Of a stretch of 64,000 nt of DNA, positions 8,063 to 16,600 are shown piece by piece (the stretch's first letter is position 1; every line of letters begins with the position of its first letter). The notes below the pieces were generated by a model, which saw nothing but the letters and a program-made list of their open reading frames with translations, was not told where the DNA came from and made no database searches. The position numbers were made by a program, and so were the translations under genes. Location: the NCBI RefSeq assembly GCF_003312875.1, contig NZ_CP015163.1, positions 2,232,001 to 2,296,000 of the forward strand. Reading direction: 5' to 3'. The DNA comes from Amycolatopsis albispora (lineage in GTDB: Bacteria > Actinomycetota > Actinomycetes > Mycobacteriales > Pseudonocardiaceae).

Positions 8063-9071
8063 CGAGTTCACCGCGCTGACCGAGCGGCACCGGCGCGAAC
8101 TGCGGGTGCACTGCTACCGCATGCTCGGCTCGTTCGAAGAAGCCGAGGACGTGGTGCAGGAGACGTTCCTGCGCGCGTGGCGGAACATCGACCGGTTCGA
8201 GGGCCGCTCGACCCCGCGGGCGTGGCTGTACAAGATCGCCACGAACGCCTGTCTGGACGTGCTGGGCAGCCGGTCGCGGCGGGTGCTCCCCCACCACCGC
8301 ACCGGCCCGTCCGATCCGGGCGTCTCGCTCGAACCGCGTGAGGACATCCCGTGGCTGCAACCGTTCCCGGACCGGCTCTGGGAGCCCGCGGCCCCCGCGG
8401 AAACCGAACCGGACCACGAGGTCGTCGCCGGGGAGACGATCGAGCTGGCGTTCCTGGCCGCGCTGCAGCACCTCCCACCGCGTCAGCGGGCCGCGCTGCT
8501 CCTGCGGGATCTGCTCGGCTGGCCCGCGAAGCAGGTCGCCGAGCAGCTCGGCACCGGCGTGGCCTCGGTCAACAGCGCGCTCCAGCGTGCGCGGGCGACG
8601 CTGCGGGAGCACCTGCCCGCGCGGCGGCTGGACTGGCCGAGCCCCACCGAGCGCGAGCGGGCCGTGCTGCGCAAGTACATCGACGCGATGGAGCGCGCCG
8701 ACCTCACCGCTGTCGCCGAACTGCTGGCCGAGGACGTGCGGACCACGATGCCGCCGTGGCCGATGTGGTTCCGCGGCCGCGACTCCGTGCTGGCCGCGCT
8801 GGCGGCCAGCTGGGACACCGGTTCGCCGGACCACGTCGGCCGGTTCCTGCTGCGGCCGATCGGCGCCAACCACCAGCCCGCGGTGGCCTCCTACGTCCGG
8901 CGGCCCGGTGACGACGAGTTCCGGGCCTTCGCGATCGGCCTGCTGCGGATCGCGAACGACCAGGTCACCGAGGTGCACGCGATCCACGAGCCGCGTCTGT
9001 TCCCCGCCTTCGGGCTGCCCGCGACGTGGACCGATGAGTTTCCGGAGCCGCTGCCGTCTCAACCGGGGTAG
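8052..9071 (+). CDS. ECF RNA polymerase sigma factor with C-terminal SnoaL-like domain (SigG/TIGR02960 type)
   Basis: A 339-residue extracytoplasmic-function sigma factor. Region 2 is seen as HCYRMLGSFEEAEDVVQETF and WLYKIATNACLD (about residues 20-70). Region 4 is LAALQHLPPRQRAALLLRD with the helix-turn-helix GVASVNSALQRARATLR (about 135-190). After the linker WPSPTERERAVLRKYIDA, residues 205-330 look like an NTF2/SnoaL domain, the fused regulatory domain of SigG/SigJ-type factors that lack a classical anti-sigma. The motif IPWLQPFPDRLWE is typical of TIGR02960 proteins. GTG start within the preceding regulator; the DHFR-like gene follows 25 bases downstream, suggesting an HTH-sigma-reductase operon. 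Confidence 0.9.
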   Translation: MDADEFTALTERHRRELRVHCYRMLGSFEEAEDVVQETFLRAWRNIDRFEGRSTPRAWLYKIATNACLDVLGSRSRRVLPHHRTGPSDPGVSLEPREDIPWLQPFPDRLWEPAAPAETEPDHEVVAGETIELAFLAALQHLPPRQRAALLLRDLLGWPAKQVAEQLGTGVASVNSALQRARATLREHLPARRLDWPSPTERERAVLRKYIDAMERADLTAVAELLAEDVRTTMPPWPMWFRGRDSVLAALAASWDTGSPDHVGRFLLRPIGANHQPAVASYVRRPGDDEFRAFAIGLLRIANDQVTEVHAIHEPRLFPAFGLPATWTDEFPEPLPSQPG

Positions 9072-9096
9072 GCCCACCATCGAGGGAGGAAACCCC

Positions 9097-9624
9097 GTGA
9101 GCAAGCTCCTGTACTCGGCGACCATGTCGCTCGACGGGTTCATCGCCGGTCCCGGCGGCGACATGTCGTGGCTGACCGCGCACCTCGCGCCGGACCCCGC
9201 CGTCGACGAGCTGATCCCGCAGGTCGGCGCGATCCTCGCCGGGAACCGGACCTTCCGCGGTGACGACCCGCACCGCGACGACCCGGAGAAGGCGGGCAAG
9301 GCCTTCGGCGGCGGCTGGTCGGGACCGCAGGTGGTGCTCACCCACCACGCGCCCGCGACCCCGGTGCCCGGGGTCACCTTCGCCGGCGACCTCACCAAGG
9401 CGGTCGCGCTGGCGAAGGAGGCGGCGAACGGCAAGTACGTCAACGTGCTGGGCGCCGACGTGGCCCGGCAGTGCCTCGAAGCCGGTGAACTGGACGAGAT
9501 CCTGGTGTTCGTCGCGCCCGTGCTGCTCGGCGACGGGGTCCGCCTGTTCGCCCACCCCGGTGGCACGAACATCCGGCTGGAGCCGACCGGCGGGAGCGGG
9601 CTGTGGTTCCGGGTGGTCCGCTGA
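9097..9624 (+). CDS. Dihydrofolate reductase-like (RibD C-terminal domain) protein
   Basis: A 175-residue protein starting at GTG 9097 after GGGAGGAAA. It has the RibD_C/DHFR fold signatures: SATMSLDGFIAGPGGDMSWL at the start, AILAGNRTF, PQVVLTHH, NVLGADVARQCLEAGELDEI and the closing APVLLGDGVRLF. Family proteins bind NADPH, but most actinobacterial copies have no assigned substrate. It shares its layout with the second copy at 47003-47584. Its place directly behind the ECF sigma gene suggests it belongs to that operon. Confidence 0.85.
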   Translation: MSKLLYSATMSLDGFIAGPGGDMSWLTAHLAPDPAVDELIPQVGAILAGNRTFRGDDPHRDDPEKAGKAFGGGWSGPQVVLTHHAPATPVPGVTFAGDLTKAVALAKEAANGKYVNVLGADVARQCLEAGELDEILVFVAPVLLGDGVRLFAHPGGTNIRLEPTGGSGLWFRVVR

Positions 9625-9645
9625 TCCGTCGCCTACATTGGTGCC

Positions 9646-10392
9646 ATGGCAGGCCAGGCACCGCTGTCGGCGGCGGACAAGACACTCAGCGTGCTCGAAG
9701 CGCTCGCCGACCACTCGCGGGTCGCCGACATCGCCGCGTCCGCCGGGCTGCCGAAGCCGACCGTGCACCGCATCCTGCAAACCCTGGTGCGGCACGGGTT
9801 CGCGCGGCCGGACGGGCACGGCAGCTACGTCGGCGGGCCGCGGATCCTGAGCCTGGCGGGCCGGTTCCTGCAGCGGCTGGACGTCGCCGAGCAGGTCCGG
9901 CCGGTGCTGCGTGAGCTGCAGGAACGCACCGGGTGGACGGTTCACCTGGCGCTGCTGTCGGGGGACGAAGCCGTGTACGTGGCCAAACTGGAGGGCGCGA
10001 AGCCGTACCACCTGGCGTCGCGGGTCGGGATGAGCCTGGGGCTGCACTGCACGTCGATCGGCAAGGCCATCCTGGCCCGCCTGCCGGACGAGGAGGTCCG
10101 CGCGCTGGCCGGGCGCACCGGCCTGGCGGCGCGGACCGCGCACACCATCACCGAGGTGGACGCGCTGCTGGCGGAACTGGCCGACGTACGCGCGCGGGGG
10201 TACGCGGAGGACCACGAGGAGAACGAGCCCGGCGTGCGCGCGGTGGGCGCGGCGGTCCAGGACCACACCGGGCAGGTGCTGGGCGCCATCTCGGCGGCGA
10301 CCCTGGTCCACCTGGCTGAACCGGATGAGCACGTACCGGCGCTGGTCACGAAGGCGGCCGCGGACGCCTCGACCGCACTCGGCGCCCCCTGA
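9646..10392 (+). CDS. IclR family transcriptional regulator
   Basis: A 248-residue regulator. Residues 8-70 form the winged helix (LSVLEALADHSRVADIAASA, KPTVHRILQTLVRHGFA), and residues 85-240 form the IclR effector domain (VHLALLSGDEAVYVAKLEG, LHCTSIGKAILA, RARGYAEDHEENEPGVRAVGAAV). It is followed on the same strand by a dehydrogenase and an MFS carrier, separated by a stem-loop repeat, and is the best candidate to control them. ATG at 9646. Confidence 0.9.
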   Translation: MAGQAPLSAADKTLSVLEALADHSRVADIAASAGLPKPTVHRILQTLVRHGFARPDGHGSYVGGPRILSLAGRFLQRLDVAEQVRPVLRELQERTGWTVHLALLSGDEAVYVAKLEGAKPYHLASRVGMSLGLHCTSIGKAILARLPDEEVRALAGRTGLAARTAHTITEVDALLAELADVRARGYAEDHEENEPGVRAVGAAVQDHTGQVLGAISAATLVHLAEPDEHVPALVTKAAADASTALGAP

Positions 10393-10420
10393 CCTCCGCT
10401 GCCGCCGCGAGGCCGCCCCG

Positions 10421-10475
10421 TGCAATGAATGTGGCTTTCATAGCGTCTGGCGCAATGAAAGCCACATTCATTGCA
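10421..10475. repeat. Stem-loop repeat, copy 1 (GAATGTGGCTTTC family)
   Basis: Perfect 21-base inverted arms at 10421-10441 and 10455-10475 with a 13-base loop. The arm contains the core GAATGTGGCTTTC shared by the repeats at 32693 and 60452. It sits 28 bases after the IclR stop and before the Ldh gene. It could terminate transcription of the regulator or be a dispersed palindromic element. Confidence 0.9.
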
Positions 10476-10582
10476 TCGGCGGCCTCGTCTCGCCTGGTCG
10501 CTGTGACCCGCTTCACAAAAGGGCGGTTCGTGTGCCACCATCGGGTGGTGGAGATGAAACGGCGTTCCGTCAGGTGGAACGG

Positions 10583-11581
10583 ATGCGGGTGACGGTTTCC
10601 GAGCTGACGCGGCTCGCGACGCGCATCCTGACCGCGGCCGGGGTGTCCACATCGGACGCCGCGGCGGTGGCGGATTCCCTCGTCCGGTCCAACCTGCTCG
10701 GCCACGATTCGCACGGCGTCCGGCGGCTGCCCGGCTATCTGCGCCAGATCCACAGTGGACAGATCGACCCCCGTGCCGTGCCCGAGGCCGAGCGCACCCG
10801 CGCCGGATCCGTCGTGGTGCACGGGCGCCGGGCATTCGGGCAGCTCGCCGCTCACCGGGCGGTGCGCGAACTGCGGGAGACCACCGCGCACACCGGCTCC
10901 GGCATCGCCACCATCCGCGACTGCAACCACGTCGGCCGCCTGGGCGAGTACGTCGAAACCCTGGCGGAGCACGACCTCGTCGGCCTCGCTTTCGGCAACG
11001 CCGATCCGACCGTCGCGCCCCACGGCGGAGCCGAACGCCGCCTCGGCACCAATCCACTCGCCTGGGCGGTCCCCCGCGCCCAGGACGAACCGCCGATCGT
11101 GATGGACTGGGCGACCTCCGGCGTCGCCGAAGGCAAGCTCGCCGTCGCCCGTGAGCGCGGTGAGCGCATCCCCGAAGGCCTGGTGCTCGACCGGCACGGC
11201 CGCGCCACCACCGATCCCGGCGACTTCTACACCGGCGGCATGCTGCTGCCGTTCGGCGGGCACAAGGGCTACGGCCTGAGCGTGCTCATCGAAATCGTCG
11301 GCGGGCTGCTGTCCGGCACCGGAATCGGCACCGGGTACCGCGGCGGGTTCGGCACCGTGCTGCTCGCCTTCGACGTCGAGGCGTTCCTGCCCCGGCACGA
11401 GTTCCGCGCGCACACCGAACGGTTCTGCGCCGAACTGCACGACACCGCCAACGCCGAGGGCCACGCCGAAGTGCTCGTTCCCGGCGAACCCGAGGAACGC
11501 ACCAGGCGCGAACGCGAACGCGACGGCATCCCGCTCTCCGAAGCCGTCTGGCAGGAACTGCACGCCCTACCGAGGGAGTAG
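10583..11581 (+). CDS. Malate/L-lactate dehydrogenase family (Ldh2) oxidoreductase
   Basis: A 332-residue NAD(P)-dependent 2-hydroxyacid dehydrogenase of the Ldh2/MDH2 superfamily, a fold distinct from ordinary lactate dehydrogenase. Signatures include SNLLGHDSHGVRRLPGYL with the catalytic His, GSGIATIRDCNHVGRLGEY, GTNPLAWAVP, IVMDWATSGVAEGKL and LPFGGHKGYGLSVLIE. Members act on malate, sulfolactate, ureidoglycolate or 2,3-diketogulonate; the substrate is open. The ATG at 10583 is chosen because the conserved fold begins just after it; a GTG nine bases upstream is possible. Its stop touches the next gene, so it is co-transcribed with the MFS carrier that probably imports its substrate. Confidence 0.88.
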   Translation: MRVTVSELTRLATRILTAAGVSTSDAAAVADSLVRSNLLGHDSHGVRRLPGYLRQIHSGQIDPRAVPEAERTRAGSVVVHGRRAFGQLAAHRAVRELRETTAHTGSGIATIRDCNHVGRLGEYVETLAEHDLVGLAFGNADPTVAPHGGAERRLGTNPLAWAVPRAQDEPPIVMDWATSGVAEGKLAVARERGERIPEGLVLDRHGRATTDPGDFYTGGMLLPFGGHKGYGLSVLIEIVGGLLSGTGIGTGYRGGFGTVLLAFDVEAFLPRHEFRAHTERFCAELHDTANAEGHAEVLVPGEPEERTRRERERDGIPLSEAVWQELHALPRE

Positions 11582-11586
11582 TGATC

Positions 11587-12864
11587 ATGACCGCCCCAGC
11601 CGAGCTGCGCCGTGTGGTCAGCGCCTCCGTGGTCGGCACCGCGCTCGAGTGGTACGACTTCTTCATCTACGGCTTCGCCGTCACGCTGGCGTTCAACGAG
11701 CTGTTCTTCCGCACCGCCGACCCGGCGATGGGCACCATCGTCGGCTTCGCCACCTTCGGCGTCGGCTTCGCGGTCCGGCCGCTCGGCGGGTTCCTCTTCG
11801 GCCACCTCGGGGACCGCATCGGCCGGCGCTCCACGCTGGTGGTCACCACGCTGGTGATGGGCGTGTCCACCGGGCTGATCGGCCTGCTGCCCACCTACGA
11901 CAGCATCGGCATCGCCGCGCCGATCCTGCTCACCGTGCTGCGGATGTGCCAGGGCCTCGGCGCCGGCGCCGAGTTCGGCGGCGCGTCCACCCTGCTCGCC
12001 GAACACGCCCCGCCCCGGCGGCGCGGCTTCTTCACCTCGTTCGCGCAGACCGGTGTCCAAATCGGACTGCTGTCCGGCACGGTGGTGTTCCTGCTGGTCG
12101 AGCAGCTGGGCCGGGAAACCGTGCTGGCCTGGGCGTGGCGGATCCCGTTCTGGTTCAGCTTCGTGCTCATCGGCGTGGCGCTCTACGTCCGCCTGCGGGT
12201 GGCCGAATCCCCGGTGTTCCAGGAACTGGCGGCCAAGCAGACCACCGTGTCCCTCCCGGTTTTCGACGCACTGCGGCGGTATCCGCGCAACTTCGCCATC
12301 GGCATCGGCGCGCACATCTGCGACACCGCGGTGGTCTACATCTACGCCACCTACACGGTGACCTACCTGACCAGAACGCTCGGCATGGAGCGCTGGGTCG
12401 GGCTGACCGGGGTGATCCTGTTCAGCATCGCGGTGATCGCACTGCAACCGGTGTACGGCGCACTGTCCGACCGGATCGGGCGGCGGCCGCTGAACCTGTT
12501 CAGCGTGGTGTTCACCGCGGCCTTCGCCTTCCCGTTCTTCCTGCTGCTCGACACCAGGGAGCCGATGCTGATCTGGCTGGCGCTCATCCTGGCCACCACG
12601 CTCGGTTTCGCGCCGATGATCGCCGTGCAGCCCGCGTTCTACGCCGAGCTGTTCGGCGCGCGCGTGCGTTACACCGGGTTCGCCGCGTCACGGGAGATCG
12701 GCGCGGCGCTGGGCGGGTTCTCGCCGCTGATCGCCGCCGCGCTGGTCGCGCAGGCGGGCGGCAAGGGCTGGCTGGTGGCGGTCTGGATGATCTTCACCGC
12801 GCTGGTGTCCTTCGTCGCCTTCGCACTGTCCAAAGAGGGCAGAGAGGTCGACATCGCGAGCTGA
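11587..12864 (+). CDS. MFS transporter, metabolite:H+ symporter (MHS) subfamily
   Basis: A 425-residue membrane protein with twelve predicted hydrophobic segments. MHS signatures: ALEWYDFFIYGFA at the start, GHLGDRIGRRS in the loop between helices 2 and 3, RMCQGLGAGAEFGGA, and RIPFWFSF. The subfamily (KgtP, ShiA, ProP) carries organic acids or betaines. The ATG at 11587 lies nine bases after GAGGGA; a GTG at 11581 overlapping the previous stop is an alternative. Linked with the Ldh2-type dehydrogenase, it is likely to import a 2-hydroxy acid. Confidence 0.88.
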   Translation: MTAPAELRRVVSASVVGTALEWYDFFIYGFAVTLAFNELFFRTADPAMGTIVGFATFGVGFAVRPLGGFLFGHLGDRIGRRSTLVVTTLVMGVSTGLIGLLPTYDSIGIAAPILLTVLRMCQGLGAGAEFGGASTLLAEHAPPRRRGFFTSFAQTGVQIGLLSGTVVFLLVEQLGRETVLAWAWRIPFWFSFVLIGVALYVRLRVAESPVFQELAAKQTTVSLPVFDALRRYPRNFAIGIGAHICDTAVVYIYATYTVTYLTRTLGMERWVGLTGVILFSIAVIALQPVYGALSDRIGRRPLNLFSVVFTAAFAFPFFLLLDTREPMLIWLALILATTLGFAPMIAVQPAFYAELFGARVRYTGFAASREIGAALGGFSPLIAAALVAQAGGKGWLVAVWMIFTALVSFVAFALSKEGREVDIAS

Positions 12865-12868
12865 CCGC

Positions 12869-13360
12869 TCAGGGGCAGCCCTCGGGGGACGCGGGTTCGG
12901 GCGTGCCGTCGATCGCGGCGGTCAGCGCGGCCACCCGCGCGCGCAGGTCCGCCAGCTCGGCCACCGGCATGCCGGTGGCGCCCGCGATCTGCCGCGGCAC
13001 GTCCGCCGCGCGGTCCCGCAGCGCCTCCCCGGCCGCGGTCAGGTGGATCTCCACCGAGCGCTCGTCCTGCTCGCTGCGCAGCCGCCGGATCAGCCCGCCC
13101 GCCTCCAGCCGCTTGAGCAACGGCGAGAGCGTGCCCGAATCCAGTCGCAGCCGCGCGCCGATCTCCTTGACCGGCAACCCGTCGGACTCCCACAGCACCA
13201 GCATCACCAGGTACTGCGGATAGGTCAGGTCGAGTTCGCGCAGCGCCGTGCGGTACAGCGTGCCGAACGCGCGGGAGGCCGCGTGCAGCGCGAAGCAGAT
13301 CTGGTTGTCCAGGCGCAGCAGCTCCGCCGCCGCCGGCGCCTGGTGGTGGCTCGCGGTCAT
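12869..13360 (-). CDS. ohrR: OhrR-type MarR family organic-peroxide sensor
   Basis: A 163-residue MarR repressor. The N-terminal motif LLRLDNQICFALHAASR carries a single reactive Cys (about residue 22), the position oxidised by organic hydroperoxides in OhrR. The winged helix follows: LTYPQYLVMLVLWE, VKEIGARLRLDSGTLSPLLKRLEAGGLIRR, then the wing with DERSVEIHLT. It is divergent from ohr with a near-perfect palindrome between them, the classical arrangement for an autoregulated peroxide switch. Confidence 0.94.
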   Translation of the reverse strand: MTASHHQAPAAAELLRLDNQICFALHAASRAFGTLYRTALRELDLTYPQYLVMLVLWESDGLPVKEIGARLRLDSGTLSPLLKRLEAGGLIRRLRSEQDERSVEIHLTAAGEALRDRAADVPRQIAGATGMPVAELADLRARVAALTAAIDGTPEPASPEGCP

Positions 13361-13378
13361 GCCCCCAGCCTACATTAG

Positions 13379-13405
13379 GTTGCGCACAACTCAATTGTGT
13401 GCAAC
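13379..13405. promoter_or_regulatory. OhrR operator
   Basis: A 27-base inverted repeat with half-site GTTGCGCACAAC and partner TTGTGTGCAAC matches at 11 of 13 paired positions. It lies between the divergent ohrR and ohr starts, 18 and 34 bases from the respective start codons. The AT-rich centre CAATTG resembles known OhrR sites. Confidence 0.85.
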
Positions 13406-13439
13406 TCTTTTGGGGCAGACCTCAACCGGAAGGAATCCC

Positions 13440-13847
13440 ATGGCGCTCTACACCGCGGCGGCCACCGCCAACGGCCGCGAAGGCAAGGCGGTCAGCTCCG
13501 ACGGTCAGCTCGACTTGGCACTGGCGATGCCGCCCGCGCTCGGCGGTGACGGCAAGGGCACCAATCCCGAGCAGCTCTTCGCCGCCGGGTACGCCGCCTG
13601 CTTCGCCAGCGCGCTCGGCCTGGTCGGCCGGCAGGCCAAAGTGGACACCAAGGACATCTCGGTGACCGCCGAGGTGGGCATCGACAAGGACGACACCAGC
13701 TTCGCGCTCTCGGTCACCCTGCGCGTGGAACTTCCCGCCGAGATCGACGAGGGCACCGGGCGCGAGCTGGTCGAGCAGGCGCACCAGGTGTGCCCGTACT
13801 CGAAGGCCACCCGGGGCAACATCCCGGTCGAGCTGGCGGTCGAGTAA
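13440..13847 (+). CDS. ohr: Organic hydroperoxide resistance protein Ohr
   Basis: A 135-residue thiol peroxidase of the Ohr/OsmC fold, reducing organic hydroperoxides with dihydrolipoyl-type reductants in the cytoplasm. Both redox cysteines are seen: Cys54 in AAGYAACFAS and Cys118 in HQVCPYSKATRGN, with the conserved Glu in TNPEQLFAAG. The N-terminal LYTAAATANGREG and the C-terminus are typical. ATG at 13440 follows GGAAGGAA. It should be derepressed when the adjacent OhrR is oxidised. Confidence 0.95.
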   Translation: MALYTAAATANGREGKAVSSDGQLDLALAMPPALGGDGKGTNPEQLFAAGYAACFASALGLVGRQAKVDTKDISVTAEVGIDKDDTSFALSVTLRVELPAEIDEGTGRELVEQAHQVCPYSKATRGNIPVELAVE

Positions 13848-13853
13848 CCGGCC

Positions 13854-14990
13854 TCAGCCCTGCTCACGCAGCGCACGCGCCACCGCGCTGCTCAGGATGC
13901 GGATGCCGCGGACCGAGCCGGGGTCCACCCCGGCCAGTTCGCGGACCCGCCCGAGCCGGTAGTCCAGTGTGCGCGGGTGGATGTGCAGGGCGAGCGCGGT
14001 GACCAGCCGGTTCATGTCGTTGCGGTAGTAGGCGTCCAGCGTGGCCACCAGATCGGGCCCGTTCGCCAGGCAGCGCACCAGGTCGCCGAGCCACTCCTCG
14101 ACCTCCGGCACCTTGGCCACGCCCAGCTCCACAAAAACATCCGGGATGCCGTACAGCGCCTGGGGTATCCGCTCGCGGGGCGCCACCCGCGCGACCCGGC
14201 CCGCCACCGCCAGCGCCTCGGCGAGCGAACCCGACCGGCCGGTCGCCGCGCCCACCGCGCACGGCCCGCCGGTCAGCTCGGCGAGCGCCTTCACCACGGT
14301 CAGCGGGTCGTCGCGCCCGGAGGGGAGCAACGCCACCACCTCGTCCGGTGCCTGCCACAGCAGCGGCACGGAATGCTGCTTGAACGCCAGCTCCACGATT
14401 TCGCCGGTCTCCGGGGTGGCCGGGCACCGCAGCACCACCACGACGTATTCCTCGTGCACCTGGACACCGAGACTGCGGGCGATTTCCCCGGCGGTGGCGG
14501 TGTCGGACAGCAGCGATTCGGCGAAATTGCTCACCCGCTGCGCCAATTTGACGCGCAACGCCTGTTCGTCCAAATAGCCGCGCATGTAGGCAGCCGTTCC
14601 GCGCAGTCCCTGGGTGCCGAACCACGCGGTGAGCCGGAGCAGGGCGTTGAGGTCCTCACCGTCACCGGCGGCGTCGTGGATCTCGTGCAACATCAGGTTC
14701 GCGTGCAGCACCAGCACCGATTCGGCGGCACGGGTGCTGAACCCGTTGCTCGCGCGCTGCCTGCCGATCTCGCCGATGAAGGAAAGCGCCTGCTCCCCCA
14801 GCGGCCGGCCGTCCCGCGTCATTTCGACGGTGTGGCGGCGGAACCAGATGGCGTAGTCGAGCATCGCCGCGTGGCCGCGTGGATCGGCGGCTTCCCGCCG
14901 GTAATCCGGGATTTCCCGGCCGTAGGCGGCGATCTCCGCCCGCGCATTCGCCTCCGCGCGCTTTTCCAGCACTTCGAAAAGATCGCTCAC
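13854..14990 (-). CDS. PucR family transcriptional regulator (CdaR-like)
   Basis: A 378-residue regulator starting at GTG 14990 after GGGGAG. The N-terminal half is helical (LDYAIWFRRHTVEMTRDGRP, ESVLVLHANLMLHEIHD). The middle carries a GGDEF-like sensory region (EEYVVVVLRCPA). The C-terminal PucR helix-turn-helix is LDAYYRNDMNRLVTALALHI then HPRTLDYRLGRVRELAGVDP. Family members respond to small metabolites such as purines, sugar acids or amino acids. It is transcribed toward ohr and away from lysE; the divergent LysE-type exporter 143 bases away is a possible target. Confidence 0.88.
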   Translation of the reverse strand: MSDLFEVLEKRAEANARAEIAAYGREIPDYRREAADPRGHAAMLDYAIWFRRHTVEMTRDGRPLGEQALSFIGEIGRQRASNGFSTRAAESVLVLHANLMLHEIHDAAGDGEDLNALLRLTAWFGTQGLRGTAAYMRGYLDEQALRVKLAQRVSNFAESLLSDTATAGEIARSLGVQVHEEYVVVVLRCPATPETGEIVELAFKQHSVPLLWQAPDEVVALLPSGRDDPLTVVKALAELTGGPCAVGAATGRSGSLAEALAVAGRVARVAPRERIPQALYGIPDVFVELGVAKVPEVEEWLGDLVRCLANGPDLVATLDAYYRNDMNRLVTALALHIHPRTLDYRLGRVRELAGVDPGSVRGIRILSSAVARALREQG

Positions 14991-15134
14991 ACCGGGCTCC
15001 CCTCGAAAAAGGAGGTGACCGGGGGATCGTAGTGAAGCGGTGGCGCGGCCGGAAGCGGCCATTCCGCTCGACAGCAGCGGCGCACGGGCGAAAACGGCTG
15101 GTCCCGGCCGGCCGGGGTGTGCTGAGATGCCGGT

Positions 15135-15773
15135 GTGGATCTTTCGGTACTGCTGGCCTTCGTCGCCGCCGCGCTGGTGATCAGCCTGGTCCCCGGCCCC
15201 GACATGCTGTTCATCGTCGCCAACGGCATCGCCAAGGGCCGCCGCGCCGGCGTGGTCGCCGCGCTGGGCATGTCCACCGGGCTGGCCGTGCACACCGTCG
15301 CCGCCGCGCTCGGCCTCGGGGCGCTGCTGCAGGCGGTCCCGGCCGTGCTGGACGCGATCCGGATCACCGGCGCGGCCTTCCTGGTGTACCTGGCGGTGAC
15401 CACGCTGCGCTCGTCGAAGCAGGCGCTGGCCAACACCGATCCGGAGCCGGTGCCCGACCGGAGCCTGCGGCGCACCTACGTGATGGCGGTGCTGACGAAC
15501 CTGGCCAATCCGAAGGTGATCCTGTTCTTCCTGGCCTTCTTCCCGCAGTTCCTGCACACGGACGCGGCGTGGCCGATGTGGGTGCAGTTCCTGGTGCTGG
15601 GCGCGGTGTTCATCGCGGTGGGGCTCTCGGTGGACGGCTCGGTCGGCCTGACCGCCGGGGCGCTCGCGGCCCTGCTGCTGCGGCGCCCGGCCATCCGCCG
15701 CTGGCTCGACCGCGTGTCCGCCGCCATCTTCGGCGCGCTCGCCGTGCGCCTGGTCGCCGACCGGAGCACCTGA
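15135..15773 (+). CDS. LysE family translocator
   Basis: A 212-residue inner-membrane protein with about six hydrophobic segments. The family motif VPGPDMLFIVANGIAKGRRA is near residue 20, followed by ALGMSTGLAVH and the later NLANPKVILFFLAFFPQF. LysE/RhtB proteins export amino acids or related small molecules. GTG start at 15135; a GTG two bases earlier is out of frame. It is divergent from the PucR regulator. Confidence 0.88.
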   Translation: MDLSVLLAFVAAALVISLVPGPDMLFIVANGIAKGRRAGVVAALGMSTGLAVHTVAAALGLGALLQAVPAVLDAIRITGAAFLVYLAVTTLRSSKQALANTDPEPVPDRSLRRTYVMAVLTNLANPKVILFFLAFFPQFLHTDAAWPMWVQFLVLGAVFIAVGLSVDGSVGLTAGALAALLLRRPAIRRWLDRVSAAIFGALAVRLVADRST

Positions 15774-15794
15774 GGCACACGAAAAAGCGGCGAA

Positions 15795-15821
15795 CCGCGG
15801 CGAGTGCCCCTCCCGCCGCGG
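15795..15821. terminator. Possible terminator hairpin between lysE-like and xylanase genes
   Basis: An eight-base GC-only stem (CCGCGGCG with CGCCGCGG, 11-base loop) sits between the convergent LysE-type and GH11 stops, preceded by GAAAAAGC. Short GC stems arise by chance in this composition, so support is modest. Confidence 0.4.
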
Positions 15822-15838
15822 CCGCCGCCGGGCGGTGG

Positions 15839-16528
15839 TCAGTACACCGTGATGTTCGAGTTGCCGCTGCTCTGGTAGCCCTCGGTGGCCATGATCATGT
15901 AGTAGCTGAAGTTGCCCAGGTTCATGCCCTTGCTCCGCCAGGCGTCGAAGTGGGCACCGGTGTTGATCGAGCCGCCGACCCGCTTCGACTGCCGGGTGCT
16001 CCAGAACTGCGGGAAGGTTTTGGTGCCCTCCACCGACGGCGCGTTGTACCGCATGGTCTGGTAGATGTCGTAGGTGCCGCCGTCGCTGGTCACCGTGCCC
16101 TTGTGCGTGCCGGTCGGCCGGTAGGTGCCCCAGCTGTCCACGATGTAGTACTCGACGAGCGGGTTCGAGGTCCAGCCGTACAGGCACAGGTAACCGTTGC
16201 CGGACGGGTTGAAGCTGCCCGAGTAGTTGACCGTCCGGCGTGAACCGTTGGCCCAGCCCTTGCCGCAGACGAAGTTGCCGGTGTTGCTCCAGTTGGTCCG
16301 GTAGTTGCCGCCGTTGCTCAGGGTCATCGAGACCGTGCCGCCGCTGTCGGTCCAGAACGAGAAGTAGTAGCCGTTGTGGTTACCGGTCTGGTTGGTGGTG
16401 ATGGTGGTGTCGGCGCCCGCGGTACCGGGCAGCACCAGGCCCGAGGTGGCGGCCAGCGCCAGCGCGCCGGTGCCGCCGAGGAAGAGCCTGCGGTTCATCG
16501 GGCGGGGCGGGACGTGCTCCATCGACAT
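15839..16528 (-). CDS. Secreted endo-1,4-beta-xylanase, glycoside hydrolase family 11
   Basis: A 229-residue single-domain GH11 xylanase that hydrolyses internal xylan linkages with retention. A twin-arginine-type leader is present ([19 protein letters not shown], cleavage near AGAD). The two catalytic glutamates are in place: Glu126 in [10 protein letters not shown] (nucleophile) and Glu216 in [10 protein letters not shown] (acid/base). Other hallmarks are [21 protein letters not shown], the thumb region [10 protein letters not shown] and [11 protein letters not shown]. The protein ends directly after the catalytic domain, with no carbohydrate-binding module. ATG at 16528 follows AGGAGG. The ribosome site lies at the foot of a long 5'-leader hairpin, and partial IclR-type boxes lie upstream. 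Confidence 0.95.
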   Translation of the reverse strand: MSMEHVPPRPMNRRLFLGGTGALALAATSGLVLPGTAGADTTITTNQTGNHNGYYFSFWTDSGGTVSMTLSNGGNYRTNWSNTGNFVCGKGWANGSRRTVNYSGSFNPSGNGYLCLYGWTSNPLVEYYIVDSWGTYRPTGTHKGTVTSDGGTYDIYQTMRYNAPSVEGTKTFPQFWSTRQSKRVGGSINTGAHFDAWRSKGMNLGNFSYYMIMATEGYQSSGNSNITVY

Positions 16529-16536
16529 GTTTTCCT

Positions 16537-16589
16537 CCTCGTTGAGGCGGGCGGGAGAGCACCATGAGTGTTGGCCCGCCCCAACGAGG
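16537..16589 (-). promoter_or_regulatory. Leader stem-loop touching the xylanase ribosome-binding site
   Basis: Inverted arms at 16537-16552 and 16574-16589 match at 15 of 16 positions around a 21-base loop. On the xylanase transcript the 3' arm ends in GAGG, part of the AGGAGG ribosome site at 16535-16540. Folding would partly hide the site, so it may tune translation or protect the message. Confidence 0.6.
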
Positions 16590-16600
16590 CTGTCAATAAG

